Assembly (NCBI GenBank): GCA_900754475.1
Contig: CAAECY010000141.1
Span: 1-48,715, forward strand
DNA length: 48,715 nt
From: an uncultured Sutterella sp.
GTDB lineage: Bacteria; Pseudomonadota; Gammaproteobacteria; Burkholderiales; Burkholderiaceae_F
Direction: 5' to 3'
Shown: positions 24,530 through 32,930 of the stretch, one piece after another
How positions within the stretch are numbered: the first letter of the stretch is position 1
Layout of the letters: every line of letters starts with the position of its first letter
Program-made: the position numbers and the translations under genes
Notes under the pieces: generated by a model
Seen by the model: the letters and a program-made list of their open reading frames with translations, nothing else
Database searches by the model: none
Told to the model about the DNA's origin: nothing

Positions 24530-26152
24530 GTGAACAAACCCTTTGCCATCACGCTCGACGTCGGGAGCTCGCTCGCCAACCGCACGGGTTCCTGGCGTAC
24601 CGTGAAGCCCGTGTATGTCAACCGTCTGCCGCCCTGCAACGCGAAGTGCCCGGCGGGCGAAAAGTGCCGCGACTGGCTCTTCCATGCCGAAAGCGGTCAC
24701 TACGAAGACGCCTGGCGTACGATCATCGAAGACAATCCCTTCCCCGCCACGATGGGTCGCGTGTGCTACCACACGTGCGAAGGCGCCTGCAACCGCGCGG
24801 ATCTCGACGAATCGGTCGGCATCAACGCGGTGGAACGCTTCCTCGGCGACCACGCGCTCGAAAAGGGGTGGGCCTTCCCGAAGCCCGAAACCTCGAGCGG
24901 CCGCCGCGTTCTGGTGGTCGGCTCCGGCCCGGCCGGTCTTTCGGCCGCCTACCACCTCGCGCGTCTCGGTCACGCGGTCCACGTCGTCGAAGCCGCGCCG
25001 CAGTCGGGCGGCATGATGCGTTACGGGATCCCCCGTTACCGTCTGCCCCGCGAAATCCTCGACAAGGAAGTCGCCCGCATCGAAGCGCTCGGCGTGACGA
25101 TCGAATACAACCGCGAAGTGACGGACCTCGCCGAAGAAATGAAGGCGGGCGGCTACGACGCCGTGTTCCTCGCCGTCGGCGCTTCGCAGGCCCGCAACGC
25201 CTACATTCCCGCCGGGGACGCGTCGCACATTCTCGACGCGGTGAGCGTGCTGCGCTCGATGGAAGGCGAAGAGCCCCCGATGCTCGGCCGTCGCGTCGTG
25301 GTCTACGGCGGCGGCAACACCGCGATCGACGTCGCCCGTACGGCCCGTCGTCTCGGCGCCGAGCCCGTCGTCGTCTACCGACGCACGCGCGATCGCGCGC
25401 CCGCGCACGCCTTCGAAATCGAGGAAGCGCTCGAAGAAGGCGTCTCGATGAAGTGGCTCTCCACGATCGCTCAGGCCGAAAAGGGCGAAATCCGCATCGA
25501 GAAGATGAAGCTCGACGAGTCGGGCTATCCGCAGCCGACGGGCGAATACGAAACGGTCGAAGCCGATACCGTCGTGCTCGCGCTCGGTCAGCAGTCCAAT
25601 CTCTCGTTCCTCGAGAAGATCGAGGGTCTTGAGATCGACCGCGACGTCCTCAAGGTGGACGAAAACTTCGCCACGGGCGTTCCGGGCATCTACGCGGGCG
25701 GCGACATGGTTCCGGGCGACCGGAACGTCACGGCCGCGATCGGTCACGGCAAGCGCGCGGCCCGCGCGATCGACGCCTTCCTGAAGGGTGAGGTCTACAA
25801 GGCGCCCGAGCCCGCGGCTCCCGCCACGTACGCCCGCCTCAACACCTGGTACTACAGCGACGCGCCGAAGACGGTGCGCCCGCAGCTCGACCTCATCCGC
25901 CGTCAGACGACGTTCGACGAAGTGGTCGAGGGTCTCACCGAAGAAAACGCGCTCTTCGAAGCGCGACGCTGCATGTCCTGCGGCAACTGCTTCGAGTGCG
26001 ACAACTGCTACGGCGTCTGCCCCGACAACGCGGTGATCAAACTCGGTCCGGGCAAGAAGTTCGCCATCAACTACGACTACTGCAAGGGTTGCGGCATTTG
26101 CGCGCACGAATGCCCCTGCGGTGCGATCGACATGGTGAGCGAAGACATCTGA
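24530..26152 (+). CDS. GltD-like FAD/NAD(P)-dependent oxidoreductase fused to a 2x[4Fe-4S] ferredoxin domain
   Basis: A 540-residue fusion. The N-terminal Cys-rich domain (PCNAKCPAGEKC, then CYHTCEGACNR) resembles the GltD dihydropyrimidine-dehydrogenase domain II. A flavin/nucleotide module has VVGSGPAGLSAAYHL (FAD), VVVYGGGNTAIDVARTARR (NAD(P)) and GIYAGGDM. The C-terminus is a PorD-like ferredoxin with CMSCGNCFECDNC-x-x-x-CP and CKGCGICAHECPCGAI. It would pass electrons from the 2-oxoacid oxidoreductase to NAD(P)+. GTG at 24530 has GAGGAG upstream. It is the last gene of the operon, and phenylglyoxylate:NAD oxidoreductases use a comparable NAD-linked subunit. Confidence 0.88.
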   Translation: MNKPFAITLDVGSSLANRTGSWRTVKPVYVNRLPPCNAKCPAGEKCRDWLFHAESGHYEDAWRTIIEDNPFPATMGRVCYHTCEGACNRADLDESVGINAVERFLGDHALEKGWAFPKPETSSGRRVLVVGSGPAGLSAAYHLARLGHAVHVVEAAPQSGGMMRYGIPRYRLPREILDKEVARIEALGVTIEYNREVTDLAEEMKAGGYDAVFLAVGASQARNAYIPAGDASHILDAVSVLRSMEGEEPPMLGRRVVVYGGGNTAIDVARTARRLGAEPVVVYRRTRDRAPAHAFEIEEALEEGVSMKWLSTIAQAEKGEIRIEKMKLDESGYPQPTGEYETVEADTVVLALGQQSNLSFLEKIEGLEIDRDVLKVDENFATGVPGIYAGGDMVPGDRNVTAAIGHGKRAARAIDAFLKGEVYKAPEPAAPATYARLNTWYYSDAPKTVRPQLDLIRRQTTFDEVVEGLTEENALFEARRCMSCGNCFECDNCYGVCPDNAVIKLGPGKKFAINYDYCKGCGICAHECPCGAIDMVSEDI

Positions 26153-26160
26153 CGATGGGT

Positions 26161-26182
26161 GCGGAGAGATGCGTCTCTCCGC
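26161..26182 (+). other. Nine-bp hairpin after the oxidoreductase operon
   Basis: GCGGAGAGA (26161-26169) pairs perfectly with TCTCTCCGC (26174-26182) around TGCG, eight bases after the stop codon. It is the first of two hairpins before narX and has no T-run. Confidence 0.5.
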
Positions 26183-26200
26183 CTGTGTCGACGCGCACGC

Positions 26201-26234
26201 ACCCCGACCGGGCCCTCCGATCGGGGTGTTTTTT
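26201..26234 (+). terminator. Terminator of the 2-oxoacid oxidoreductase operon, abutting narX
   Basis: ACCCCGA (26201-26207) pairs with TCGGGGT (26221-26227), with CGG/CCG pairing inside, followed by GTTTTTT. The run of Ts ends only 13 bases before the narX start codon, so it may also work as an attenuator for narX. Confidence 0.75.
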
Positions 26235-26247
26235 CGAGAGGACTTTT

Positions 26248-28038
26248 ATGCAGTTTCTGCAATCGTGGCTCGGGAGCCGATCGCTCTACCGGCAGTTTTC
26301 CGCCGTCTTCCGTCTCATCGCCTGCTTCGTCGTTCTCGCGGCCGTGCCCGCGCTCGTCTTGACGGAGTTGTCTTCGGGCTCGGGCGGCGCGATCAACGTG
26401 TCGGGGAGCCTGCGCATGCAGAGCTACAAACTGACCTTCGTCGTCTCCAACCCCTATTCGACCGCTCTCGAGCGTCGGCGCAACACGCTCGAAGCCGTGG
26501 CCGAACTCGAAAAACGGCTCTCAAGCCCCGACCTGATCAAGGATGTGCCGAAGGAAGCGGACGACCCCGTGCGCGAGCGCTACCGCAATCTTCTGGAAAC
26601 GTTCGAGAAGGACATGAAGCCGCTCGCGCTCGAGTCGATCGAAAACGAAAGCGCGCGACGCCTCTTCATGGGGCGCATCGTCGCGTTCGTCGACGACGTG
26701 GACGTGTTCGTTCGGGCGCTCGAAGAGAATCTGACGCGCAGGCTGAGCCTTCTGAAGGTTCTTCTGAGCGTGACGCTTTTGGGCGCCGTAGTCGTGACGT
26801 ACGTGATGCTGCGCACGTTGCGGCGGCGGATTTTCGCTCCGCTCACCGAACTCGAAGACGCCGTCGACGGCGTGCGTCGCGGGGACTTTTCCGTGCGGCT
26901 TCAGGGGCTCGAAGAAAACGAAATCGGCCGCCTGGGCCGCGGGTTCAACTTCATGGTGAAGGAGCTCGAGCGCCTCTACGGGTCGCTCGAAGCGGAGGTC
27001 GCGAAAAAGACCGCCGACCTCGATCGACGCAACCAGGGGCTTGAGTTTCTGCATCGGACGAGCGAGCGGCTCCAGTCGGGCGACGACGACCTGAAGCGCG
27101 TCGCCGTCGAGGTGTTGGAGGACGCGATCGCTTTTTCGGGGGCTCGCGCGGGCGCCGTCCTTCTGCATTCGGGCTCGGGCGAAAACGCGTACGAATTCGC
27201 CCGCACGGAGGGCTGGAACGAGGAGGCGCAACGCTCGGACTACGTGTTGGAGCTTCCCGTCGTCGGTCGGCACGATGCGTGCTTCGGCGCCTTGAAGGTG
27301 TGCTTCGAGCGTCCCTGTCCGGAGTGGAAGCGCAACGTCCTCGCGCTCGTTGCGGGGACGCTCGGGCGCGCTCTGGCGGCCGAGCGCCGCGCGTCGGGCG
27401 AACGACGGCTCGCCGTGCTCGAAGAGCGTTCGACGATCGCGCGCGAGCTCCACGACTCGATCGCGCAGTCGCTCTCGTTTGCGCGCATTCAGCTTCTGCG
27501 TCTGAAGTTGGGTCTCGAGCGCGACGCGCCCAAAGAGGAAACGATGTCGATTCTCGCCGAGCTGCAGGAAGGTGTCGGGACCGCGTACCGGCAGCTGCGC
27601 CAGGTCCTGACGGCGTTTCGCCTGCAAATCTCGGGAGACGGCCTCGACGGGGCGCTCCGCTCCGCGGTCGACGAATTCGCGTCGCGCACGGGTATCGAGA
27701 CGGTTCTTGACAATACGCTTCCCGACTACGAATCGACGGCGAACGACCAGGTGCATCTCGTTCACATCCTGCGCGAGGCGCTCGCCAACGTCGAAAAGCA
27801 CGCGAAGGCCGCGCACGTCGCCGTGCGGATCGAACCGCTCGGCGAAGGCGGTTTCCGTCTCGAAGTGTGCGACGACGGGATCGGGATTCCCGAGCATGCG
27901 GAAAAAGACATGCACTTCGGGCTCTCGATCATGCGCGAGCGCGCTCAGGCGCTCAAGGCCGATATCCGCATCGAGCGGCGCACGGAAGGCGGCACTCGGG
28001 TGCTCGTCGAGCGCTCCGGGGAACGGGACGATCGTTAA
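26248..28038 (+). CDS. narX: Nitrate/nitrite sensor histidine kinase, NarX/NarQ type
   Basis: A 596-residue membrane sensor. It has an N-terminal helix (about 19-41), then the P-box GAINVSGSLRMQSYKL (residues 47-62) with Arg56 as the expected nitrate-binding residue, a periplasmic helical domain, a second helix (near 170-190), HAMP, a GAF-like domain (about 270-390), HisKA_3 with phospho-acceptor His in ARELHDSIAQSL (near 400) and HATPase (REALANVEKHAKA, then DDGIGI). The ATG at 26248 has GAGAGGA upstream, directly after the terminator. It pairs with narL downstream and probably controls the nearby nap operon. Confidence 0.92.
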   Translation: MQFLQSWLGSRSLYRQFSAVFRLIACFVVLAAVPALVLTELSSGSGGAINVSGSLRMQSYKLTFVVSNPYSTALERRRNTLEAVAELEKRLSSPDLIKDVPKEADDPVRERYRNLLETFEKDMKPLALESIENESARRLFMGRIVAFVDDVDVFVRALEENLTRRLSLLKVLLSVTLLGAVVVTYVMLRTLRRRIFAPLTELEDAVDGVRRGDFSVRLQGLEENEIGRLGRGFNFMVKELERLYGSLEAEVAKKTADLDRRNQGLEFLHRTSERLQSGDDDLKRVAVEVLEDAIAFSGARAGAVLLHSGSGENAYEFARTEGWNEEAQRSDYVLELPVVGRHDACFGALKVCFERPCPEWKRNVLALVAGTLGRALAAERRASGERRLAVLEERSTIARELHDSIAQSLSFARIQLLRLKLGLERDAPKEETMSILAELQEGVGTAYRQLRQVLTAFRLQISGDGLDGALRSAVDEFASRTGIETVLDNTLPDYESTANDQVHLVHILREALANVEKHAKAAHVAVRIEPLGEGGFRLEVCDDGIGIPEHAEKDMHFGLSIMRERAQALKADIRIERRTEGGTRVLVERSGERDDR

Positions 28039-28112
28039 GGTCCGCGGGAGAATCGCGGCCTACAATGAACGCTTCCATCCCGAAGACGGACTACGAAGGG
28101 AATCGACCCATC

Positions 28113-28751
28113 ATGACCGAAAAAGAACACTACCGCATTCTCGTCGTGGACGACCATCCGCTTTTCCGTCGGGGCGTACGCGAGCTCCTGAGCCTCGATC
28201 CGGGGATCGAGGTGGTCGGCGAAGCGGGTACGCGCGAGGAGGCGGTGGAGCTCGCCCGCAAGCTCGAACCCGATCTGACGGTGCTAGACCTGAACATGAA
28301 AGGCACGTCGGGCGTTGAAATCCTGACGCTTCTCAAAGAGGAGGACCCTTCGCGGCGCGTCGTGATCCTGACGGTGAGCGACTCGGGCGAGGATCTCACC
28401 GCCTGCATCCGGGCGGGCGCGGACGGCTACTTCCTCAAAGACATGGAGCCCGAGCGCTTTCTCGAGGCCGTGCGCCGCACGCTCGAGGGGCAGCTGATCG
28501 TTGCGCCCTCGATGGTGGTGTACCTCACGGAAATGGTTCGGGACGTGAAGTCCGACCCGATCGTGCAGTTGACCGAGCGCGAAAAGGACGTATTGAAACT
28601 CGTGGCCTTGGGCTACACCAACAAAGACATCGCCCGAACGCTCGAGATCGCGGACGGCACCGTCAAGGGGCACGTGAAGCACCTCCTCAAGAAGCTCGGC
28701 TTCAAGAGCCGCGTCGAAGCGGCCGTCTGGGCGTCGGGTCAGAAGCTCTGA
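28113..28751 (+). CDS. narL: Response regulator NarL/FixJ family, nitrate responsive
   Basis: A 212-residue regulator. The receiver domain has Asp13/Asp14 and phospho-acceptor Asp59 (TVLDLNMKGTSG), matching E. coli NarL numbering. The LuxR/NarL helix-turn-helix is near residues 150-205 (LTEREKDVLKLVALGYTNKDIA, then TVKGHVKHLLKKLGF). I chose the ATG at 28113 by alignment to the domain start, with GAAGGG upstream at a long spacing; an ATG at 28065 would add 16 residues. It is 74 bases after narX. Phosphorylated by NarX, it would bind nap and other respiratory promoters. Confidence 0.92.
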   Translation: MTEKEHYRILVVDDHPLFRRGVRELLSLDPGIEVVGEAGTREEAVELARKLEPDLTVLDLNMKGTSGVEILTLLKEEDPSRRVVILTVSDSGEDLTACIRAGADGYFLKDMEPERFLEAVRRTLEGQLIVAPSMVVYLTEMVRDVKSDPIVQLTEREKDVLKLVALGYTNKDIARTLEIADGTVKGHVKHLLKKLGFKSRVEAAVWASGQKL

Positions 28752-28767
28752 CCGACTACCCCCGACA

Positions 28768-28798
28768 ACAAAAGAGCGACGGCAGGCGTACCGTCGCT
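28768..28798. repeat. Left copy of the 31-bp target-site duplication
   Basis: A 31-base sequence starting ACAAAAGAGCG and ending CCGTCGCT lies directly left of the insertion sequence, and an identical copy lies directly right of it (30847-30877). It carries nearly the whole narL/napB terminator hairpin. Confidence 0.85.
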
Positions 28799-28799
28799 C
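28774..28799 (+). terminator. narL terminator hairpin, T-run lost through IS insertion
   Basis: GAGCGACGG (28774-28782) pairs with CCGTCGCTC (28791-28799). Its natural T-run is now replaced by the insertion-sequence end (CTGACTTT), so on the plus strand it is weakened. The second copy at 30847-30881 keeps both runs. Confidence 0.7.
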
Positions 28800-28835
28800 C
28801 TGACTTTCTAGTATTTTATGTTATGTTTACCCGTC

Positions 28836-28860
28836 GAATCCCCTGTCTTTCAGGGGATTC
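28836..28860 (-). other. Ten-bp hairpin after the transposase gene
   Basis: GAATCCCCTG (28836-28845) pairs perfectly with CAGGGGATTC (28851-28860) around a five-base loop, inside the left end of the element. On the minus strand it follows the transposase stop by 14 bases. It has no T-run but may terminate or protect the transposase message. Confidence 0.5.
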
Positions 28861-28874
28861 GGGGAATTTAAGGG

Positions 28875-30698
28875 TTATCGAATTTTGTCGGTAGCAAGAG
28901 CCGACAGGGGCAACTTAATCTTCAGTTTCCGACGGAGGCTTTCTTCCGATTCCAAAGCCAAAAGCGGCTCCAGATCGCATACGCGGAAAATCCGGTCGAA
29001 GAGCTCGGAGAGCGAGAGCGGCTCCCCAGCCTCATCTTTCACCGTGGCCGCCACCTCATTGTTGCCAACGCAACTAAACAGCATTCCTTTGCCTTTCCCC
29101 ATGCCGACGACCCTATTCACGCGCACCGAGTCGAGCGCCCGGACGATTTCCTCTGTAGAGAGCTGTAAACCAGAGTTTCGCAAGAGTCGTTGCAAAATTC
29201 TTTGCATCACGAGGGCGATGTAACTCATCAGAAAGTGACCGCGGATGTGCTCCTGCGTCCAGATGAAAACGGGACGTGCTTGAAGATCGGTTTTGAGAAT
29301 TCGAAAATTCTCCTCGATCCTCCACAGTTGCCGTAACTTCGAATAGATGGCCTCGGGGTTCTCCGATTTGATGTTGGTCAGCAGAGCCATGTAGCCCGCC
29401 CATTTTTTGCGCTTGTCGTACAAATCCTCCTTTACTGAAACGCCGGAGGGTTCGACATTGATGAAGGCCTTGAAGCCGCTGCGGCCTGCGGCCTTCACGG
29501 CCGCAGGGCCGCGCTGCACCAGCTCCTTGGCCTTGCGCCACTTCTTCTCCAACTCGTCGATGTCGTGAATGTATCGCTTCCTTGAGTACGTCGCGATGCA
29601 ACGCGCTTCCAGTGTGACCGGCCTGGATCGGCCAGTTTCCGGGTCGACGAGGCGCTTCTCCAAAGTCATGGAAAGATCCTTGACGCGCCATGCGATATCG
29701 TCGCCGTCCATGGTGTTCACCCAACCGTCGGAGTCGAGAATCCGCGCTTGTTCCTTTTTCGTGAGCTTGACGTAGGGCGGGTAGCCGACGATGTACTTGA
29801 AACCGTAGGCCTCAAGGGCCTCGAGATTCAAAGTTTGATTCAGGCCGCTGTCGGCAATGACGGTAACGCTCTCAATGTTGTACTGACGTCTAAATTCATC
29901 AACAACCTTCAAAAGCGTGCCGACTTCCGCCGTGTTGCCGGGGAAGAGTTCATAGGTGATAGGAACACCTTCGGAGTCGACCAACAGTCCGAGAACGACC
30001 TGGGTTTCCTGCGTGCGGTGCTCCTTGCTCATCCCGCGCCGTCGTAATTCATCTTCCGTGAAGCTCTCGAAGTAGAAAGTAGTGACGTCATAGAGCGCAA
30101 TCGCCAGATCTCGGTGGTACATCTTCCCGATGGACTCGTTGAGTTTACGGATGATGTATTCCTTACGCTCGGCGAGTACGCCCAGAGAGTTATAGACGTC
30201 GGCCAGCCTGAGTTCCCCAAAGTCAAAGAGGTAACGATTGCGATTCATCCACGTACGCCGCTTGGACGCGGGCGCGACGATGCGCCCGAGGCAAGCCAGG
30301 AAAACAGCCTGGTTCAGGTCGTAGGCGATCTTGTGGTTTCGACGGTAATTCGTGAAGTAGTCAGACATGCCGAGCGTGTTCCAGAGCCGGAAGTAGGGGG
30401 CCGGCGTACAGCTCAAGCCCTTCGGTCGCTTGTCGCGACTGGTCGGCGCCATGTGGACGCCCGCGCCGAGGCGTTGCTCGAGCGTCTGCTGATAGGTGTC
30501 GGAGTTGGCACGCAGCTTTTGCGCTTGCTCCTCGATGAGAGCCATCGCATTGGGATTCTCGGCAAGCAGCTTGTCCTTACGGCCAAAGGATTTCAAGACA
30601 CGACTCGTGGGACGACGAGTCGTAGGATCTCGATAGTTTTCATAAATATATACGTATTCTCGACCGCTGAATTTTTTCACGGCAACAGCAATAGACAT
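28875..30698 (-). CDS. Transposase, IS1634 family (DDE)
   Basis: A 607-residue DDE transposase. The catalytic carboxylates are visible: Asp in LYDVTTFYFES (near 210), Asp in VIADSGLN (near 275) and Glu in RQLWRIEENFRILKTDL (near 470), the last within the Y/W-x-x-E-x-x-FR-x-LK box of the IS4/IS1634 group. It appears full length with no frameshift, so it may be active. I chose the ATG at 30698 because GAGAGG lies ten bases upstream; an ATG at 30737 would add 13 residues. Confidence 0.92.
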   Translation of the reverse strand: MSIAVAVKKFSGREYVYIYENYRDPTTRRPTSRVLKSFGRKDKLLAENPNAMALIEEQAQKLRANSDTYQQTLEQRLGAGVHMAPTSRDKRPKGLSCTPAPYFRLWNTLGMSDYFTNYRRNHKIAYDLNQAVFLACLGRIVAPASKRRTWMNRNRYLFDFGELRLADVYNSLGVLAERKEYIIRKLNESIGKMYHRDLAIALYDVTTFYFESFTEDELRRRGMSKEHRTQETQVVLGLLVDSEGVPITYELFPGNTAEVGTLLKVVDEFRRQYNIESVTVIADSGLNQTLNLEALEAYGFKYIVGYPPYVKLTKKEQARILDSDGWVNTMDGDDIAWRVKDLSMTLEKRLVDPETGRSRPVTLEARCIATYSRKRYIHDIDELEKKWRKAKELVQRGPAAVKAAGRSGFKAFINVEPSGVSVKEDLYDKRKKWAGYMALLTNIKSENPEAIYSKLRQLWRIEENFRILKTDLQARPVFIWTQEHIRGHFLMSYIALVMQRILQRLLRNSGLQLSTEEIVRALDSVRVNRVVGMGKGKGMLFSCVGNNEVAATVKDEAGEPLSLSELFDRIFRVCDLEPLLALESEESLRRKLKIKLPLSALATDKIR

Positions 30699-30846
30699 GG
30701 GCACCAACCTCTCGACGCTACCTCCATATTCTATCACGATCTACACTACATCTTCCTACTAACTACCGACTTTTTTAGATAGGCATTTTTGCCTCTCTCT
30801 ACCTGTGTCAGTAGGGAAGAGAACCTCTCGGCTCTAAAAAGTCAGG

Positions 30847-30877
30847 ACAAAAGAGCGACGGCAGGCGTACCGTCGCT
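30847..30877. repeat. Right copy of the 31-bp target-site duplication
   Basis: Identical to 28768-28798 and directly adjoining the right end of the insertion sequence. The bases that follow (CTTTTGACA) would have continued the terminator before insertion. Confidence 0.85.
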
Positions 30878-30882
30878 CTTTT
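30849..30882. terminator. napB terminator (intact copy)
   Basis: AAAAGAGCGACGG pairs with CCGTCGCTCTTTT around eight bases. It is the complete copy of the hairpin duplicated by the insertion and ends the nap operon on the minus strand, where TTTTGTCC follows. Confidence 0.85.
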
Positions 30883-30906
30883 GACATTCGGCCGGGAGCG
30901 TTCCCG

Positions 30907-31257
30907 TCAGTTCAGGGGAACGTTCGGGTCGGCGGGTTCGTACGAGGGCGCCTGCGCGTCCTTCGAGACGTGGCAGAGCGTGCACTCGTAGCGTTCGCCC
31001 GAGAGGCGTTCGCCCGCGTAGTGCGAGCGGGGAATCTGACCCTTCGCGCGCTCGGCGCCTTCCTTCTGCGGACGGTGACACATCACGCACGCGTTCTTGT
31101 CGGGCGTGATCGGCAGGTAGTCGGCGATCGGGTGCGGCACGGGCGTGGGCGCGCCCGAAGCGCCGGGCAGCTCCGCGCTCGAAGCGGAGAACGCGGCGAG
31201 CCCGAGCAGGCAGCCGACCGAAACCGAGAGGATGCGGGTGGAAAGAGGGGTCGTCAT
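30907..31257 (-). CDS. napB: Periplasmic nitrate reductase, diheme cytochrome c subunit NapB
   Basis: A 116-residue periplasmic cytochrome c with a Sec signal peptide (hydrophobic stretch ending near SASSA, about residue 27) and two heme-binding motifs, CVMCH and CTLCH. A P-x-x-I-x-DYLPIT segment precedes the first heme. NapB passes electrons to NapA. It is the last gene of the nap operon, 11 bases after napH. I chose the ATG at 31257, directly before the signal peptide, over an upstream ATG at 31299. Confidence 0.93.
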   Translation of the reverse strand: MTTPLSTRILSVSVGCLLGLAAFSASSAELPGASGAPTPVPHPIADYLPITPDKNACVMCHRPQKEGAERAKGQIPRSHYAGERLSGERYECTLCHVSKDAQAPSYEPADPNVPLN

Positions 31258-31268
31258 GGAGATCTCCT

Positions 31269-32132
31269 TCAGGTGTTGGAGCGGTCGGACGCGTCGCAAC
31301 CCGATCGTCGTCCGAAAAGTTCAAAACGCAGGGCGTCCTCGGGGCAGTGTTCGATGCACTTGCCGCAGTTGAGGCATTCGCCCGTCGGAATACGGCCCGT
31401 TCGAGCCAGGTCCTTGAAGCGGATGATCTGTCGTTCGGGGCAGACGTGCAAGCAGTCGCCGCAACGCGTGCACGCTTTGTCCTCGAACCGGATCCGGAGC
31501 GCCGGGCGACGCACGATTCTCCCGACGAGCGCCCAAAAGGCGCCGAGCGGACAGAGGTGGCCGCACCAACCCTCTTTCATGACCGCGAGCTCCAGGGCGA
31601 ATACGCCCGAAGCCGCAGCGAGCGCCGAGAGGCCCGTGCCGAAGACGAGGTCCCGCCAGAGGAGCCCCTGAGGGCTCATGACTTCGAAGGCGGCCGTGCC
31701 CGTAAGGGCGCTCGCAAGCAGCGCCCCCGCCAGAAGAACGAAGCGTGCCGAGCGGGAAACCCGCAGGGCGTCGGCGGTAAGCCCCAGGCGGCCCCGCAGG
31801 AAGGCAGCGAATTCGACCACGGCGTTCATGGGGCAGATCCACCCGCAGAAGGTGCGCGAGCCGAGCGTGCCGTAGAGGAGGAGCACGAGGAGGGCGCCCG
31901 TCAATGCGCCGAGCGTCGGGAGGTGTCCCGCCGCGAAGCGCTCGAGCAGTGCCAGCGGATCCGAGAGCGGAATCGTATCGAGGACTTTCGACGCGGAGAG
32001 CGTCCCCGAGAGGACGGGCCGGTCGAGGAGGGTCCAGCCCCAGCGGGCCGTCCCGATGAAAAGAAGCAGTACGATCCCCTGCACGACGTGTCGCACCGGG
32101 GTGTACCGGGAGCGCGGTTTGCGTTCGGTCAC
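31269..32132 (-). CDS. napH: Quinol dehydrogenase membrane component NapH
   Basis: A 287-residue inner-membrane iron-sulfur protein with four predicted helices and two CX3CP motifs (FCGWICPMN and WCGHLCPLG). A C-terminal domain has two [4Fe-4S] clusters (CTRCGDCLHVCPE and CLNCGKCIEHCPED). With NapG it takes electrons from menaquinol for nitrate reduction. The start is GTG at 32132, overlapping the napG stop by four bases. No napC is present, so NapGH is the only quinol dehydrogenase encoded in this operon. Confidence 0.93.
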   Translation of the reverse strand: MTERKPRSRYTPVRHVVQGIVLLLFIGTARWGWTLLDRPVLSGTLSASKVLDTIPLSDPLALLERFAAGHLPTLGALTGALLVLLLYGTLGSRTFCGWICPMNAVVEFAAFLRGRLGLTADALRVSRSARFVLLAGALLASALTGTAAFEVMSPQGLLWRDLVFGTGLSALAAASGVFALELAVMKEGWCGHLCPLGAFWALVGRIVRRPALRIRFEDKACTRCGDCLHVCPERQIIRFKDLARTGRIPTGECLNCGKCIEHCPEDALRFELFGRRSGCDASDRSNT

Positions 32133-32905
32133 GGTTCGTCCTCCCCGCCGTTGAGGTAGTCGAGCGCTTCGGCCGAGGGAGCGCTCCCCGCCGAGGGGGT
32201 GCTTTCGGCGGCGGGCGCCTCGCTGCGACGATTTTTCGGGTCGTCCTCGTCGAGCCAGCCGAGCCGGTAGTGCCGGCCGATGGCGCCGAGGTTGGCGTCG
32301 CGGTCGACCACGCGAATCGCGGCTTTTTCGGTCGGACAGCCCCGCTCGCAGAGCCCGCACCCCGTGCAGGCGTCGGGGTGCACGACCGGAACGAACACCG
32401 CGTGCTTGCTCAGTCCCCGGGGGTGCATTTCGATGGTGATGGCGCGGTTGGCCTCGGGGCACTCCCGCAGACACACTTCGCACCGCAACCCCTGCCACGA
32501 GAGGCAGCTGTTCGGGTCGACGGCCGCCACCCCCATGCGGGCGTTGCGGATATCGTCGAGAAGCGGATCGAGCGCGCCCGTCGGGCACGCTTTCACGCAC
32601 GGGATGTCCTTGCACATGTAGCACGGGACGTCGCGCGGCGTGAAAAAGGGCGTGCCGATCGGAGCGGGGTCGCCCGGTGCGGCCAGACGCAGCGTGTCGT
32701 AGGGGCACGCCGTGACGCAACGGCCGCAGCGCGCGCACGCCGCCGTAAAGCGGCTGCCGTCAAGCGCCCCCGGCGGACGGGGGCGCCACTCGGCCCGGCT
32801 TTCCCCAAGCGGGACGAAGCCGAGCACGAGCGTGGCGGCGACGGCCGCGCCGGCGGCGCCGGCCGCACGCCCGAGAAGATCGCGTCGTTGGATGGGAGTC
32901 GACAT
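32129..32905 (-). CDS. napG: Ferredoxin-type protein NapG
   Basis: A 258-residue periplasmic iron-sulfur protein with a twin-arginine signal (QRRDLLGRAAG) and four [4Fe-4S] clusters: CARCGRCVTACP, CYMCKDIPCVKACP, CLSWQGLRCEVCLRECP and CTGCGLCERGCP. The third cluster's longer spacing is typical for NapG. It couples NapH to NapB/NapA. The C-terminal tail is Ala/Ser/Pro-rich and probably disordered. It sits between napA (26 bases away) and napH (overlapping). Confidence 0.94.
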   Translation of the reverse strand: MSTPIQRRDLLGRAAGAAGAAVAATLVLGFVPLGESRAEWRPRPPGALDGSRFTAACARCGRCVTACPYDTLRLAAPGDPAPIGTPFFTPRDVPCYMCKDIPCVKACPTGALDPLLDDIRNARMGVAAVDPNSCLSWQGLRCEVCLRECPEANRAITIEMHPRGLSKHAVFVPVVHPDACTGCGLCERGCPTEKAAIRVVDRDANLGAIGRHYRLGWLDEDDPKNRRSEAPAAESTPSAGSAPSAEALDYLNGGEDEP

Positions 32906-32930
32906 AGACTTCGTGAGCGTTGCGGAGCGA

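Larger units (their letters stand above)
28799..30846 (-). mobile_element. IS1634-type insertion sequence
   Basis: A 2048-bp element bounded by imperfect inverted repeats beginning CCTGACTTT(C/T)TAG at both ends. It carries one transposase gene on the minus strand and is flanked by 31-bp direct repeats. The IS1634/IS1549 group is known for long, variable target duplications, which fits. Its base composition is visibly less GC-rich than the neighbouring genes, a sign of recent arrival. It sits between narL and napB and interrupts no gene. Confidence 0.88.

Noticed and set aside
28060..28070. TACAAT before narL as an independent promoter
   Set aside because: No -35 partner is visible, and narX and narL are only 74 bases apart, so co-transcription is more likely.
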